Shown here in pieces: positions 15,752 to 24,522 of a stretch of 64,000 nt of DNA; position 1 is the first letter of the stretch, and each line of letters begins with the position of its first letter. The translations under genes were made by a program, and so were the position numbers. This DNA is from JACTOJ01 sp032335695. GTDB taxonomy: Bacteria; Bacillota; Clostridia; Clostridiales; Clostridiaceae. Location: positions 1 to 64,000 of the forward strand of contig NZ_JACTOJ010000013.1 of assembly GCF_032335695.1 (NCBI RefSeq), read 5' to 3'. The notes beneath the pieces are model-generated. The model was not told where the DNA came from, ran no database searches, and was given only the letters and a program-made list of their open reading frames with translations.

Positions 15752-15860
15752 AAAACATAAAAAAATATCAGCAGTATTATTTCTATTGACAGTAACAGTT
15801 TTGACAAGCGCTCCAATAATTACTATTTTAGTTGCTGGCGTTCCATGGGGTGTAGACTAA
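15744..15860 (+). CDS. Signal peptide precursor for the RRNPP regulator (38 residues)
   Basis: ATG 15744 overlaps the regulator's last codons and follows GGAAGGAAGTGAGATAA. The product has a basic start (MFKKHKK), a hydrophobic export segment (about residues 8-22, ISAVLFLLTVTVLTS) and a C-terminal tail ending VAGVPWGVD. This fits precursors of peptides sensed by RRNPP proteins, which leave through Sec, are trimmed outside and return through an oligopeptide permease. The mature signal is probably within the last 5-9 residues; the exact cut cannot be read. A strong terminator follows at 15882. Confidence 0.85.
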   Translation: MFKKHKKISAVLFLLTVTVLTSAPIITILVAGVPWGVD

Positions 15861-15881
15861 TAAAATATAAAAGCTTTTACA

Positions 15882-15916
15882 AAAATAGAGCGGTTCATGA
15901 CCGCTCTATTTTAATT
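15882..15916 (+). terminator. Strong intrinsic terminator of the RRNPP cassette
   Basis: AAAATAGAGCGGT (15882-15894) pairs perfectly with ACCGCTCTATTTT (15900-15912) around TCATG. It ends the regulator/peptide transcript. Confidence 0.9.
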
Positions 15917-16101
15917 TCTGGGAAACTATTTACCTAGTCATAGTGATATTCTCTATTAGTAAACAATTATTTATAATCAAAGTACGGATATTAAACGTAT
16001 TGATAAAATAATCAGAATAATATAAACTGATAATAATTGTTGAATAAAGTCGATGAATGTATGTTGATGTATTTATTTGTAGATTTGGGGGGGATGTGCA
16101 C

Positions 16102-17196
16102 ATGATATCTGAATTGTTTTTGAATTCTTGTATTTTGATAACTTTCTTAAGTATATCCCATATTTTTATAAAGAAAAAAGATATAAAGCTTAAATTATCC
16201 CTGCCATTAAAAGTTTCAATGGGAGCAATAGCTGGGCTATTAGGAATTTTGCTTATGAATTATTCCTTTAGAGTTGATAATGCTACAATAGCTGATTTAA
16301 GATCCATTTCAATTATGATAGCAGCCATCTATGGAGGCTTTTTTTCTTCAGTATTGGCGTCTGTTATTATAGCAGCGTATAGGATTTTCCATTTTGGAGC
16401 TTGTTTTACATCCATAAGTTCGGTAGCAGTTATCCTTTTAAGGGGTTTTGGCTTTGGAATAATTAGCTTTCTTAAGGTGAAAAGGAAGAGAAAGTGGGTT
16501 TATTGCATTATTTACTCAATTATATTAAGCTTATCCGCCATATTGATTGTTACAGATCGTTCAGCAGCTATGGTGAAGACGTTTATAATATTTAATATGT
16601 CTTTGAGTATAATTTCTTTTTTTACCTATAGCTATATAGAATATATAATTGAATCTGTAAAATTATACAGAAGATATAGAAATGAATCTATTGTTGATTT
16701 TCTGACTGGATTAAACAATGCTAGGCAGTTTAACAATATTTTTAATAATATAGCACAGCGTGCTGTGGAAAAAGGTGAATATTTATCATTATTATTTATA
16801 GATATAGATTTTTTTAAAAATGTTAATGATACCTATGGTCATGGTGCTGGTGATAGTGCATTAAAGAAAGTAGCTGAAATTTTGCGAAAGACTTGTAGAT
16901 ACTATGATATTGTTTCTCGTAATGGGGGAGAAGAATTCACTGTGATTTTGTTGGATTGTACATCTGCTCGTGCCGTGGAAATTGCAGAAAAGATAAGAAA
17001 AAATGTAGAAGCGAGCAAATTCTATGTTTCCAAGGATATAGAAGTGAGCATTACGATTTCTATTGGAATTTCCACATATCCAAATTTGACTGGCAATATA
17101 AATGAACTGTTAGAAGATGCTGATAATGCATTATATCAGGCTAAAAGTAAAGGAAGAAATAAAGTAGTATTATTTAATGATAAAGCTATGTTTTAA
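16102..17196 (+). CDS. Membrane diguanylate cyclase (5TM sensor plus GGDEF)
   Basis: ATG 16102 follows a G-rich ribosome site (TTGGGGGGG) and gives 364 residues. Residues 1-195 hold about six membrane segments with the 5TM-LYT-like features GILLMNYSF and IAAIYGGFFSS. The GGDEF domain covers about 205-362. Its active-site motif is GGEEF at 275-279, a functional variant, and FIDIDFFKNVND provides the metal-binding Asp. The inhibitory I-site RYYD lies at 266-269, exactly five residues before GGEEF. The enzyme should make cyclic di-GMP from two GTP in response to a membrane signal. No EAL domain is present. Confidence 0.93.
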   Translation: MISELFLNSCILITFLSISHIFIKKKDIKLKLSLPLKVSMGAIAGLLGILLMNYSFRVDNATIADLRSISIMIAAIYGGFFSSVLASVIIAAYRIFHFGACFTSISSVAVILLRGFGFGIISFLKVKRKRKWVYCIIYSIILSLSAILIVTDRSAAMVKTFIIFNMSLSIISFFTYSYIEYIIESVKLYRRYRNESIVDFLTGLNNARQFNNIFNNIAQRAVEKGEYLSLLFIDIDFFKNVNDTYGHGAGDSALKKVAEILRKTCRYYDIVSRNGGEEFTVILLDCTSARAVEIAEKIRKNVEASKFYVSKDIEVSITISIGISTYPNLTGNINELLEDADNALYQAKSKGRNKVVLFNDKAMF

Positions 17197-17339
17197 AAGA
17201 ATGTTGATAAAGGCTTTGTTCACCTTGCATGGTTTCTCTCAGAACCCATAGAAGAAACTCTAAGGATTGTTTTATTATAATTGGCTACCCAAATTTATAA
17301 AAAGACGATAAATGATACAATCATCCACCGCCTGATCAA

Positions 17340-18791
17340 TTACTCTAAGCTTACGCTTTCACTTTCAATGCTGCTTTTTCTTTTGAAATATAGAAGCATA
17401 AAGCCTAAAATTAGTGCAGCTATAAAGAAAACAGTGAAAAATCTAAAGCTAGAATCTATAGAGCTAACTAATCCTTCCTTTGCTTTTACATTATTAAAAT
17501 GTCCTATTCCCACCATTGCTTTTGAAACTACATCTGCAGGTATAATGGCTTCTATAGTCAATATTACAAAGGTCTGGCTCAGAGCCTTACCAACATTCAT
17601 AATAGTGTATTGCATGCCAGAAGCGGAACCTGTCTGATCTTTAGGGGCTGCTGATAATACAGTTTTAGCTAATGATGGCCAAGCTAAGCTGTTGGCTATT
17701 GACATTATGACTAATGGTGTAATTAAAGCTGGAATTGATAGCTCAGCCCCAATATTGCTAAGCATTATTATACCTAGGATGAGAAATATAATTCCGCCCA
17801 CAAGAGTGTGCAAGGCTCCTGTATAATCTACTAGCTTACCTGCAAAGGGTCCAAGTATAAGCTGAGGCACTGAGAGAGAAATCATTAATAGCGCTGAAGT
17901 GCTAGGACTTAGATTGAGAACACTTTGCAGGTATATACTTAATAATAAAGGCAATGCAAAATAGGCGATACAATAACATAATGTAATAACTAATCCAATG
18001 GAATAATTCCTGTATGAGAGTAATTTGAAATTAAATAATGGATTTTCTTCATGCAATTCTGTAAATACAAATGCTGCCCATAGAATAATTGCAATTATGC
18101 TTGATATCACTGTCTCCGTAGATAACCATCCCCAAGATTGACCCTCTGAAAGTACTACCATTGTTAATATAAGACCTAAGCTGAAGGTTAATATTCCAAG
18201 CCAATCAGTTTTCTGATGAATTACAGCTGCAGTTTCTTTAAGAACCCAAAATGCACCTATTATGCAGATGATTACAAAAGGTACTGTAACGAAAAAGATT
18301 GAACGCCAGTTAAAGTGAGCAAGCAAAGCACCTCCAACTACTGGCCCTATTATAGCTCCAATTACCCAAGAGGTGGCATTGATGCCTAAGGCTAGGCCAA
18401 GCTGCTCATTAGGAAAGGTTTTTACTATGGTTGGACTAGCTGTGGCTAAAGCTAGAGCAGCTCCTGATCCTTGTATTATTCTGTATATATTTAAAGTTAG
18501 TCCTGACCCTGCAATTCCACAGAGCATTGTACCAATAGTAAATATAATTAGACCTGATATAAAAATACGTTTGGTGCCTACTGAATCTGCCCATTTCCCT
18601 GCTGGCAATATGAGCACAGTGCTGGCAATAATATAACCTGTAATAATCCATAACCCAGTGGTTATAGAGATATTTAATCCTTCCATCATTTTAGGTAAAC
18701 CTATTATTACTATAGTGGAATCTAAGTTTGTAATAAATGAAACTAGGGTAACAACAAATAGAATAGTCCACTTGTGCGATTTTGAATGCAT
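17340..18791 (-). CDS. MFS drug exporter, DHA2 (EmrB/QacA) type
   Basis: The 483-residue protein has about 14 membrane segments, the number typical of DHA2 antiporters. Visible motifs are LDSTIVIIGLP in the first helix (motif D1), GKWADSVGTKR between helices 2 and 3 (motif A), RIIQGSGAA in helix 4 (motif B) and WVIGAIIGPVVGG in helix 5 (motif C). Motif C is the antiporter signature. Such proteins exchange drugs or toxic compounds for protons. The gene is divergent from a LysR regulator, which probably controls it. A specific substrate cannot be deduced. Confidence 0.9.
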   Translation of the reverse strand: MHSKSHKWTILFVVTLVSFITNLDSTIVIIGLPKMMEGLNISITTGLWIITGYIIASTVLILPAGKWADSVGTKRIFISGLIIFTIGTMLCGIAGSGLTLNIYRIIQGSGAALALATASPTIVKTFPNEQLGLALGINATSWVIGAIIGPVVGGALLAHFNWRSIFFVTVPFVIICIIGAFWVLKETAAVIHQKTDWLGILTFSLGLILTMVVLSEGQSWGWLSTETVISSIIAIILWAAFVFTELHEENPLFNFKLLSYRNYSIGLVITLCYCIAYFALPLLLSIYLQSVLNLSPSTSALLMISLSVPQLILGPFAGKLVDYTGALHTLVGGIIFLILGIIMLSNIGAELSIPALITPLVIMSIANSLAWPSLAKTVLSAAPKDQTGSASGMQYTIMNVGKALSQTFVILTIEAIIPADVVSKAMVGIGHFNNVKAKEGLVSSIDSSFRFFTVFFIAALILGFMLLYFKRKSSIESESVSLE

Positions 18792-18836
18792 AATCTGATT
18801 CTCCTTATTCTTATAAATTTAATTTTCTATGTATAG

Positions 18837-18863
18837 TTTACAAGAGATTATATATCATGTAAA
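18837..18863. promoter_or_regulatory. Possible operator in the MFS-LysR divergent promoter region
   Basis: TTTACA (18837-18842) and TGTAAA (18858-18863) form a perfect inverted repeat separated by 15 bases, located between the two divergent genes. LysR proteins often bind dyad sites of about this size between themselves and a divergent target. The assignment is inferred from position. Confidence 0.45.
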
Positions 18864-18918
18864 ATGATTATAAACGATATGAATATTCATTTTTAGTGAT
18901 TTATATAGAGGTGAAGAG

Positions 18919-19809
18919 ATGGAAAGTAATGAATTGAGAATTTTCAGAGCTGTAGCTCAAACGGGAAGCATAACAAAAGCTGCACAAGCTTTAGGCTATG
19001 TTCAATCAAATGTTACGGCAAGAATTCGCCAATTGGAAAGTGAATTGAATACTCAATTATTTTATAGGCAGAGAGGCATGGTATTAACTCCTACAGGTGA
19101 GAAGCTGCTGGCTTATGCGGAAAAAATTATTTATTTGCTGGATGAAGCGGATAAAGCTATAAATGATTATTGTGATCCTTCAGGAAGCTTATCTATTGGA
19201 GCCAATCATACTATATCTGCTCTCCGTCTTCCTGAAATATTATCTCAGTACCATAAAGCTTATCCTAAAGTTGATTTATCCCTTATTACAAGTGACTCGG
19301 ATGAACTTATTTACAAGGTAAATCATTTTCAACTGGATGGAGCTTTTGTTAAATCCTTATCCTTTAGCAATGAAAATATTGAAAGAGAGCTCGTATTTGA
19401 AGAAAATCTGGTGCTTATTTCTAGCCCTGAGTATAAGGAGGTTAGTGACTTGTATTCCAGACCGTTTTTAATGGCAAGCACCGGATGCCCTAATAGAACG
19501 CAGCTGGAAAACTGGCTTAGAACAAAAGGAGTTTTAAATATAAGGTATATGGAATTTAATAATTTAAATTCAATTATTGAAGGGGTAATGGCTGATCTTG
19601 GGGCTTCTTTTGTTCCCCAATCCACTATTGAAGAATATGAGAAAAAGGGTCTGCTTAAATCCTTTACAGCACCAGCTCAGTATAGCATCACAAGAACCTA
19701 TTTCATAAGGCGTAAGGATTCTTTAATGACTAGTGCACTTTCAAAGTTTATTGAAATGATTGAGAAAAATACACCTTATGAAAAGCTGCTGAAGGAAGAA
19801 GTCCTATAG
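18919..19809 (+). CDS. LysR family transcriptional regulator
   Basis: A 296-residue protein with a GAGGTGAAGAG ribosome site. Residues 1-60 are the LysR winged HTH (LRIFRAVAQTGSITKAAQAL, QSNVTARIRQLESEL, LFYRQRGMVLTPTG). Residues about 90-290 are the periplasmic-binding-like effector domain, beginning GSLSIGANHTISALRLPEIL. The length is normal for the family. The divergent MFS exporter is the probable target, but the effector is unknown. Confidence 0.93.
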   Translation: MESNELRIFRAVAQTGSITKAAQALGYVQSNVTARIRQLESELNTQLFYRQRGMVLTPTGEKLLAYAEKIIYLLDEADKAINDYCDPSGSLSIGANHTISALRLPEILSQYHKAYPKVDLSLITSDSDELIYKVNHFQLDGAFVKSLSFSNENIERELVFEENLVLISSPEYKEVSDLYSRPFLMASTGCPNRTQLENWLRTKGVLNIRYMEFNNLNSIIEGVMADLGASFVPQSTIEEYEKKGLLKSFTAPAQYSITRTYFIRRKDSLMTSALSKFIEMIEKNTPYEKLLKEEVL

Positions 19810-19969
19810 AAAAAAGTGCTATATGTTCGTCTTATAGCTTTAATGATATATCTGGCATTAAGATTAAGTATTTAGTTTGTTCTAGTTAAATATTTCCAAA
19901 ATTATTTGATTTATACCATTTATTACATTATAATAATGTTATATATTAACATAAATGGGGGAGAGAATA

Positions 19970-20407
19970 ATGGAAGAAAATAAACCACAAGGAGTAGGCG
20001 GAGGAATTAAAACCATATCCGTACTATATTTTATTGTTGCTTTTTTTATGATTCTAGGAGATTTAATACTGCTAGGAGGTAAAGACTTCCTTGAGAGTCA
20101 GTATAAGAGCATGGGAATCACTATGCCGTCAATATCGGATACTGCTATTGCTATAAGCTTATTATTGGAAGTTATATTAGTAGCATCACTTATTTTAATC
20201 TTAATGAAAAAAGCTGCAGGGGTATATGCTTACTTTGCCATTTCAATAATTGATTTTATTTATTCTATCATATCAAGCGGTTTTAGTTTCACAGTCCTTT
20301 TGGGGCTTATATTGCCTATTTTAATGGCAGTGTTCATATCAAAGAGGAAAGAAGTTTTTGGACTTGGAGTTAAGGATGAAAATATAAGTTCCAATTCACA
20401 AGTTTAA
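19970..20407 (+). CDS. Four-pass membrane protein of unknown function
   Basis: ATG 19970 lies at the right distance from the GGGGGAGAG ribosome site; a longer in-frame start would overlap that site. The 145-residue product has a short cytoplasmic start and four membrane segments (about residues 17-35, 60-80, 86-104 and 107-125). A charged tail ending NISSNSQV follows. I recognise no motif. It is a single-gene unit ended by a good terminator. Confidence 0.65.
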   Translation: MEENKPQGVGGGIKTISVLYFIVAFFMILGDLILLGGKDFLESQYKSMGITMPSISDTAIAISLLLEVILVASLILILMKKAAGVYAYFAISIIDFIYSIISSGFSFTVLLGLILPILMAVFISKRKEVFGLGVKDENISSNSQV

Positions 20408-20429
20408 AGAAAGCTTACCAAACATATTT

Positions 20430-20461
20430 AAAGAGCTGCCAGGCTGGTAGCTCTTTTTGTT
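20430..20461 (+). terminator. Intrinsic terminator after the membrane protein
   Basis: AAAGAGCTGCCA (20430-20441) pairs with TGGTAGCTCTTT (20445-20456) around a 3-base loop, with one G-U pair, and continues TTGTTTT. Confidence 0.85.
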
Positions 20462-20490
20462 TTCCTCAAAAGACAATAATACATGCCTTT

Positions 20491-20522
20491 GCCCAAAAGT
20501 ACATGTTTTTGCCCGAAGGTAC
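20491..20522 (+). promoter_or_regulatory. Tandem 12-mer operator, YdfI-box-like, before the TetR-MMPL unit
   Basis: GCCCAAAAGTAC (20491-20502) and GCCCGAAGGTAC (20511-20522) are direct repeats with a 20-base period. They closely resemble the tandem GCCCRAAYGTAC sites described for the B. subtilis response regulator YdfI upstream of ydfJ. About 30 bases downstream is an ATAAATATATAG block that could hold the -10 region. A related pair with the same downstream block lies at 24398-24431. Confidence 0.75.
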
Positions 20523-20614
20523 AATTGCTGCAGCTAGCCTTAGGAGGTACCATAAATATATAGATATTTGTGAATGTGCAAAATATACTTTTAAAAATGA
20601 ATGGGTGATTACTA

Positions 20615-21214
20615 ATGCAGTATTTAAAAGATGAAGTGAAGGACAAAATATTGAAGGCTGCAGTGCTTGAGTTCAAGGAAAATGGTTATATGGATTGTTC
20701 TATAAGAAAAATTGCAGAGAGAGCGCACATAACCAGCGGAAATATTTATAGGTATTTTTCTAATAAGGAAGCTTTATTTGATGCCATAGTAGCCCCTGTT
20801 TATGGTGAATTTATGGAGTATATTCTCAATATCAAGAGTGAATTAAAGAGCTGCTCCTACATGAAAAAAGCTGAGGTGCTTGAATATATCCAAAAGATTA
20901 ACAATACTTTTCCTAGACTTTTTGAGGAGTACGGCAATGAGCTAAAGATACTTTTAAACAAAAGCAAAGGATCAAAATACAGCAATGTTAAGGAGGAATT
21001 AATAGAGGTTATAGATGACTTGCTTAAAGAAAATATAGCTAAGGAATATTTGGAGGCAGAGGACTCCATCACTTATGTGCTTGCCTCTACTCTGGTAGAG
21101 GGCATGTGCATAATACTTAAGCAATACGAAGATACAGAAAAAATAAAAGTTGTGTTTGATAAATTCATAGTTATTTATTCACTTGGAATCAATGAAAGCT
21201 TATCAAAAAAGTAG
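20615..21214 (+). CDS. TetR family transcriptional regulator
   Basis: The 199-residue protein has an N-terminal TetR HTH (about residues 8-54) with ILKAAVLEFKENGYMDCSIRKIA, HITSGNIYRYFSNKEALFDAI. The C-terminal ligand-binding helices show no recognisable effector motif. It is 30 bases upstream of the first MMPL transporter on the same strand, so it is probably a local repressor in the same transcript. The tandem YdfI-like boxes upstream suggest a second layer of control by the NarL-type regulator at 28009. Confidence 0.9.
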   Translation: MQYLKDEVKDKILKAAVLEFKENGYMDCSIRKIAERAHITSGNIYRYFSNKEALFDAIVAPVYGEFMEYILNIKSELKSCSYMKKAEVLEYIQKINNTFPRLFEEYGNELKILLNKSKGSKYSNVKEELIEVIDDLLKENIAKEYLEAEDSITYVLASTLVEGMCIILKQYEDTEKIKVVFDKFIVIYSLGINESLSKK

Positions 21215-21244
21215 CTTAATTAGTGTTTATAGGAGGAATTAAAC

Positions 21245-24200
21245 ATGAGAAAAATAATAAAAGGAAGATATGCAATCTTTGCGCTGTGGCTTGTAGCAAC
21301 AATTTTGCTTACGGCTTTTCAGCCAGACATTAATGCAATACTAAGGATTAAAGGGCAAAAGGTTTTAAGTGACAGCAGTCCATCAGTAGTGGCAGATTCT
21401 ATAGTAAGTAAGATGGAGACCACAAAGGGTTCCAATGACATCATAGTTTTTTATGATAAAAATAAGATTTCAGAGGAAGAAATGACGCAGATTGGGGATG
21501 GAGTAAAGGCACTTGCTGGCAGCAAGGCAGAGCTTGGCATAAATGACATGATTGACCCCTTCAGCATGCCTGAGGCAAAGGCTTCCTTAATTTCTAAAGA
21601 TGGTACAACCCTTATGGTAAGCTTTAAGCTAGATAAAAAATCTAGGGAAGTATCCGATATAAAGAAGCAGCTAGACAGCAAGCTTACAAATATAAAGGCA
21701 GAGCATTATTTCAGCGGAGAGGACTTCATAAACGACGACTACCAAAGAGCGGCTGAGTCAGGAGTAGAGAAAAGTGCTGCCCTTACAGTTATATTTATTC
21801 TTGTGGTGCTGGTAATAATGTTCAGGTCGGTGATTACGCCAATTATATCCCTAGTAGCCGTGGCTTTTTCCTATATGTGCTCCATGGGAATCGCAGCTCA
21901 GCTTATAGATAAGGCTAATTTTCCTGTAACAAGCCTTACCCAGATGCTCCTTATACTCATTCTTTTTGGTATAGGAACAGATTATAACATTCTTCTCTTT
22001 AATAGATTTAAGGAGGAATTAGCTCATGGATATTTCGTAGATGATGCTATAGTAAAGACCTATAAAACAGCGGGGAAGACTATTTCCTTCAGTATATTAA
22101 CCGTGTTTATTGCCTTCTTAAGCCTTATGTTTGCAGAATCCCCAACCTACCAGTCAGGGGTGGTAGTGGTAATAGGTGTAGCAATACTTCTTTTAGAGAT
22201 ACTCACGCTTACTCCTTTTATGATGAAGCTTTTAGGAAAGAAGCTATTCTGGCCTTCTAAGAGTATAGGAGGACATAAACCAAATAAGTTCTGGGGAAAC
22301 ACCTCTACCTTTGCTACTAAACACCCTATTGTTTCTGTACTCATTATATTGGCACTAATAGCGCCAACAATTTATTTTCATCAGCAAAAGCTTAACTTTG
22401 ATACCATAGGTGAGCTTGGAGATTCACAGCCTTCCTCAAAGGGGTTTAATCTTATAGCACAGCATTTTGGCAAAGGTCAAGCTATGCCAGTTACTGTGGC
22501 CATACAGGCTGACAAGACAATGGATAATAATGAAGAGCTTTCTATAATAGATAACCTAACTGAAAGAATTAAGAATATCCAAGGAGTTAAGCAGGTAGCA
22601 TCACCAACTCAGCCACAGGGCTCTCAGATAGAAGGACTTTATATAAGCAACCAGACTAAGTCTGTAACCGATGGACTTTCTAAAACCCAGGAGGGAGTAA
22701 ATCAAATTTATGACGGACTAAAGCTTGCGCAGGATAAGCTTGGCTCAGCAGATTTCTCTAAGGTGAATCAAATGTTGGAGGGTACTGGAAAGCTTCAGGA
22801 AGGTATGAGTGGCCTAACTAACGGACTTCAGCAGCTACAGGCTGGTTTAGGGGATAACTCCTCAAATTCGCAGTCCATAGAGAGTGGCATAGCCTCAATA
22901 CAGACTAATCTTCAGAGCGTGAGCAATGGAATAGGAATTTTATCTGACAATTACAGCAAAATGCAGGCTGGATATGCAGAAATGGGCAAAAACTATCAAG
23001 GAGCAGCTCAGGCTCTTCTTGGAGTAAAAAGTGGACTTGGACAAATGGACGCTATGGTTAAGGCTTTAGGAGAAAGTTATTCAAACTCACAAAATGATAA
23101 TAATTATAAGGCATTAAAGCAAACCCTGCAAGGACTAGAAGCTGCTTTAAGTCAAATTACTCCTGAGGGAATAGAAAAGCTAAATCGAGGCTATAATGAT
23201 ACAACCTCTGGCTTTGATACTGCAAATAAAAATCTTAAAGCTATGAGTGCAGGTTTAGCGCAGATGGCAGCTGGACTCAAGCAGCTAGAAGCTGGCCTTA
23301 GCCAGGCCTCCTCAGGCATAGGAACCATAGTTACCAATATGAATAGTGTAACTAAGGGGCTAGGGGATATGAAAGCCGGTCAGCAACAGCTAGTAGATGG
23401 CTTAAATGGCTTCAGTACCTTTGGTCAAAAGCTATCAGAGGTAAACACTGGCTTAAAGCAGATATCTGATGGACTTGGTCAAACTAATGGTTTTCTTATG
23501 CAGCTTAATACAAATAAAACCTTCTTTATGCCAAAGGAAGCTTTAACAAGTGCAGATTACAAGAAGGTATTTGATAACTTTATGTCTCCAGACAGAAAAA
23601 TTACAAAGCTTACGGTCATTTTAGATAATGATCCATATTCAGAAAAGGCTTTGGCTACCGTGGATAAAATAAACCAAACTGTTGCAAGCGGACTAAAAGG
23701 CACAGCGCTTTCAAACGCTAAATTTGGGGTATCAGGACCAAGTGCCACTACAAACGATATGAACAATGTACTTAGCAGAGATTTAAATAAAACCACCATT
23801 GTAGTAATCATAGGAGTGCTTTTGGTACTACTTCTAGTTATAAGATCTTTATGGGAGCCTGTGGTAATAACTGCAGCACTTATGGGAGCATACTATGCAG
23901 CTATGTTTGTGTTAAACTTTATATTCCTAAATCTTAAAGGTCTAGAAGGTATATCCTCCTTTGTGCCCTTCTTCTCCTTCATAATAATAGTAGCCCTGGG
24001 AGTGGATTATAGCATATTCCTAATGATGCGCTTTAAGGAATACCCTAATATGTCACGTAAGGAAGCAATAGTTTTGGCTTCAAAGCATATAGGCGGTGTG
24101 GTAATGTCTGCAGTTATAATCCTTGGAGGTACCTTTGCAACCCTTATGCCTTCAGGCTTGGTGCTTCTAGCAGAGCTAGCTGTAGCGGTAATTACAGGAC

Positions 24201-24334
24201 TTATAGTACTTTGCTTTATACTGCTGCCTGTATTTCTTCCAGCTATGATTGCTCTTCCTGCTGTTATAAAGAGGCTTACACAAGCAAGCAAGGAAAGCAA
24301 AGAGGATACTGATCTAGAGGAAAAGAATGCATAA
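21245..24334 (+). CDS. MMPL/RND family transporter with large helical outside domain
   Basis: The 1029-residue protein has the two-lobe MMPL layout. Membrane segment 1 is near residue 10, with segments 2-6 at about 175-335. The second lobe has a segment near 360 and five more at about 850-1000. Both proton-relay motifs are present: FGIGTDYNILLFNRFKEE and ALGVDYSIFLMMRFKE. Between about 470 and 770 is a long Gln/Gly-rich helical region with repeated GL-(Q/x)-QL-xxGL units, like the outside domain of Pip/YhgE proteins. MMPL proteins export lipids, peptides or toxic compounds using the proton gradient. An ATP-independent exporter is inferred; the substrate is unknown. Confidence 0.88.
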   Translation: MRKIIKGRYAIFALWLVATILLTAFQPDINAILRIKGQKVLSDSSPSVVADSIVSKMETTKGSNDIIVFYDKNKISEEEMTQIGDGVKALAGSKAELGINDMIDPFSMPEAKASLISKDGTTLMVSFKLDKKSREVSDIKKQLDSKLTNIKAEHYFSGEDFINDDYQRAAESGVEKSAALTVIFILVVLVIMFRSVITPIISLVAVAFSYMCSMGIAAQLIDKANFPVTSLTQMLLILILFGIGTDYNILLFNRFKEELAHGYFVDDAIVKTYKTAGKTISFSILTVFIAFLSLMFAESPTYQSGVVVVIGVAILLLEILTLTPFMMKLLGKKLFWPSKSIGGHKPNKFWGNTSTFATKHPIVSVLIILALIAPTIYFHQQKLNFDTIGELGDSQPSSKGFNLIAQHFGKGQAMPVTVAIQADKTMDNNEELSIIDNLTERIKNIQGVKQVASPTQPQGSQIEGLYISNQTKSVTDGLSKTQEGVNQIYDGLKLAQDKLGSADFSKVNQMLEGTGKLQEGMSGLTNGLQQLQAGLGDNSSNSQSIESGIASIQTNLQSVSNGIGILSDNYSKMQAGYAEMGKNYQGAAQALLGVKSGLGQMDAMVKALGESYSNSQNDNNYKALKQTLQGLEAALSQITPEGIEKLNRGYNDTTSGFDTANKNLKAMSAGLAQMAAGLKQLEAGLSQASSGIGTIVTNMNSVTKGLGDMKAGQQQLVDGLNGFSTFGQKLSEVNTGLKQISDGLGQTNGFLMQLNTNKTFFMPKEALTSADYKKVFDNFMSPDRKITKLTVILDNDPYSEKALATVDKINQTVASGLKGTALSNAKFGVSGPSATTNDMNNVLSRDLNKTTIVVIIGVLLVLLLVIRSLWEPVVITAALMGAYYAAMFVLNFIFLNLKGLEGISSFVPFFSFIIIVALGVDYSIFLMMRFKEYPNMSRKEAIVLASKHIGGVVMSAVIILGGTFATLMPSGLVLLAELAVAVITGLIVLCFILLPVFLPAMIALPAVIKRLTQASKESKEDTDLEEKNA

Positions 24335-24348
24335 ATTTTAAGCTTAAT

Positions 24349-24394
24349 AAATTGCTGCATAATAAAATGATAAATTGTTATGCAGCAATTTTCT
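24349..24394 (+). terminator. Intrinsic terminator after the first MMPL gene
   Basis: AAATTGCTGCATAA (24349-24362) pairs perfectly with TTATGCAGCAATTT (24378-24391) around a 15-base loop and is followed by TCT. The T-run is short. It separates the TetR-MMPL unit from the next promoter. Confidence 0.7.
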
Positions 24395-24397
24395 ACT

Positions 24398-24431
24398 GCC
24401 TAAAGGTACAGAGACTTTTTCCCCAAGGTAC
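24398..24431 (+). promoter_or_regulatory. Tandem 12-mer operator, YdfI-box-like, before the second MMPL gene
   Basis: GCCTAAAGGTAC (24398-24409) and TCCCCAAGGTAC (24420-24431) repeat with a 22-base period. The downstream sequence keeps CAATTG next to the box and an ATAAATATATAG block about 31 bases further on, as at 20522-20563. The shared layout argues that one regulator drives both MMPL units. Confidence 0.7.
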
Positions 24432-24522
24432 AATTGTTAGCTAATAGCTCTTCCATATATGATAAATATATAGCCGGCTGCGGAAGATTAAACATTTTAT
24501 TTATCATTAAGGAGGAAAACTA

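Noticed and set aside
17281..17637. 118-residue plus-strand frame over the end of the MFS gene
   Set aside because: The MFS exporter on the minus strand is clear and complete; this frame is its shadow.
24007..24360. 117-residue open frame on the minus strand inside the first MMPL gene
   Set aside because: It is a shadow of the well-supported plus-strand transporter and has no ribosome site or recognisable domain.
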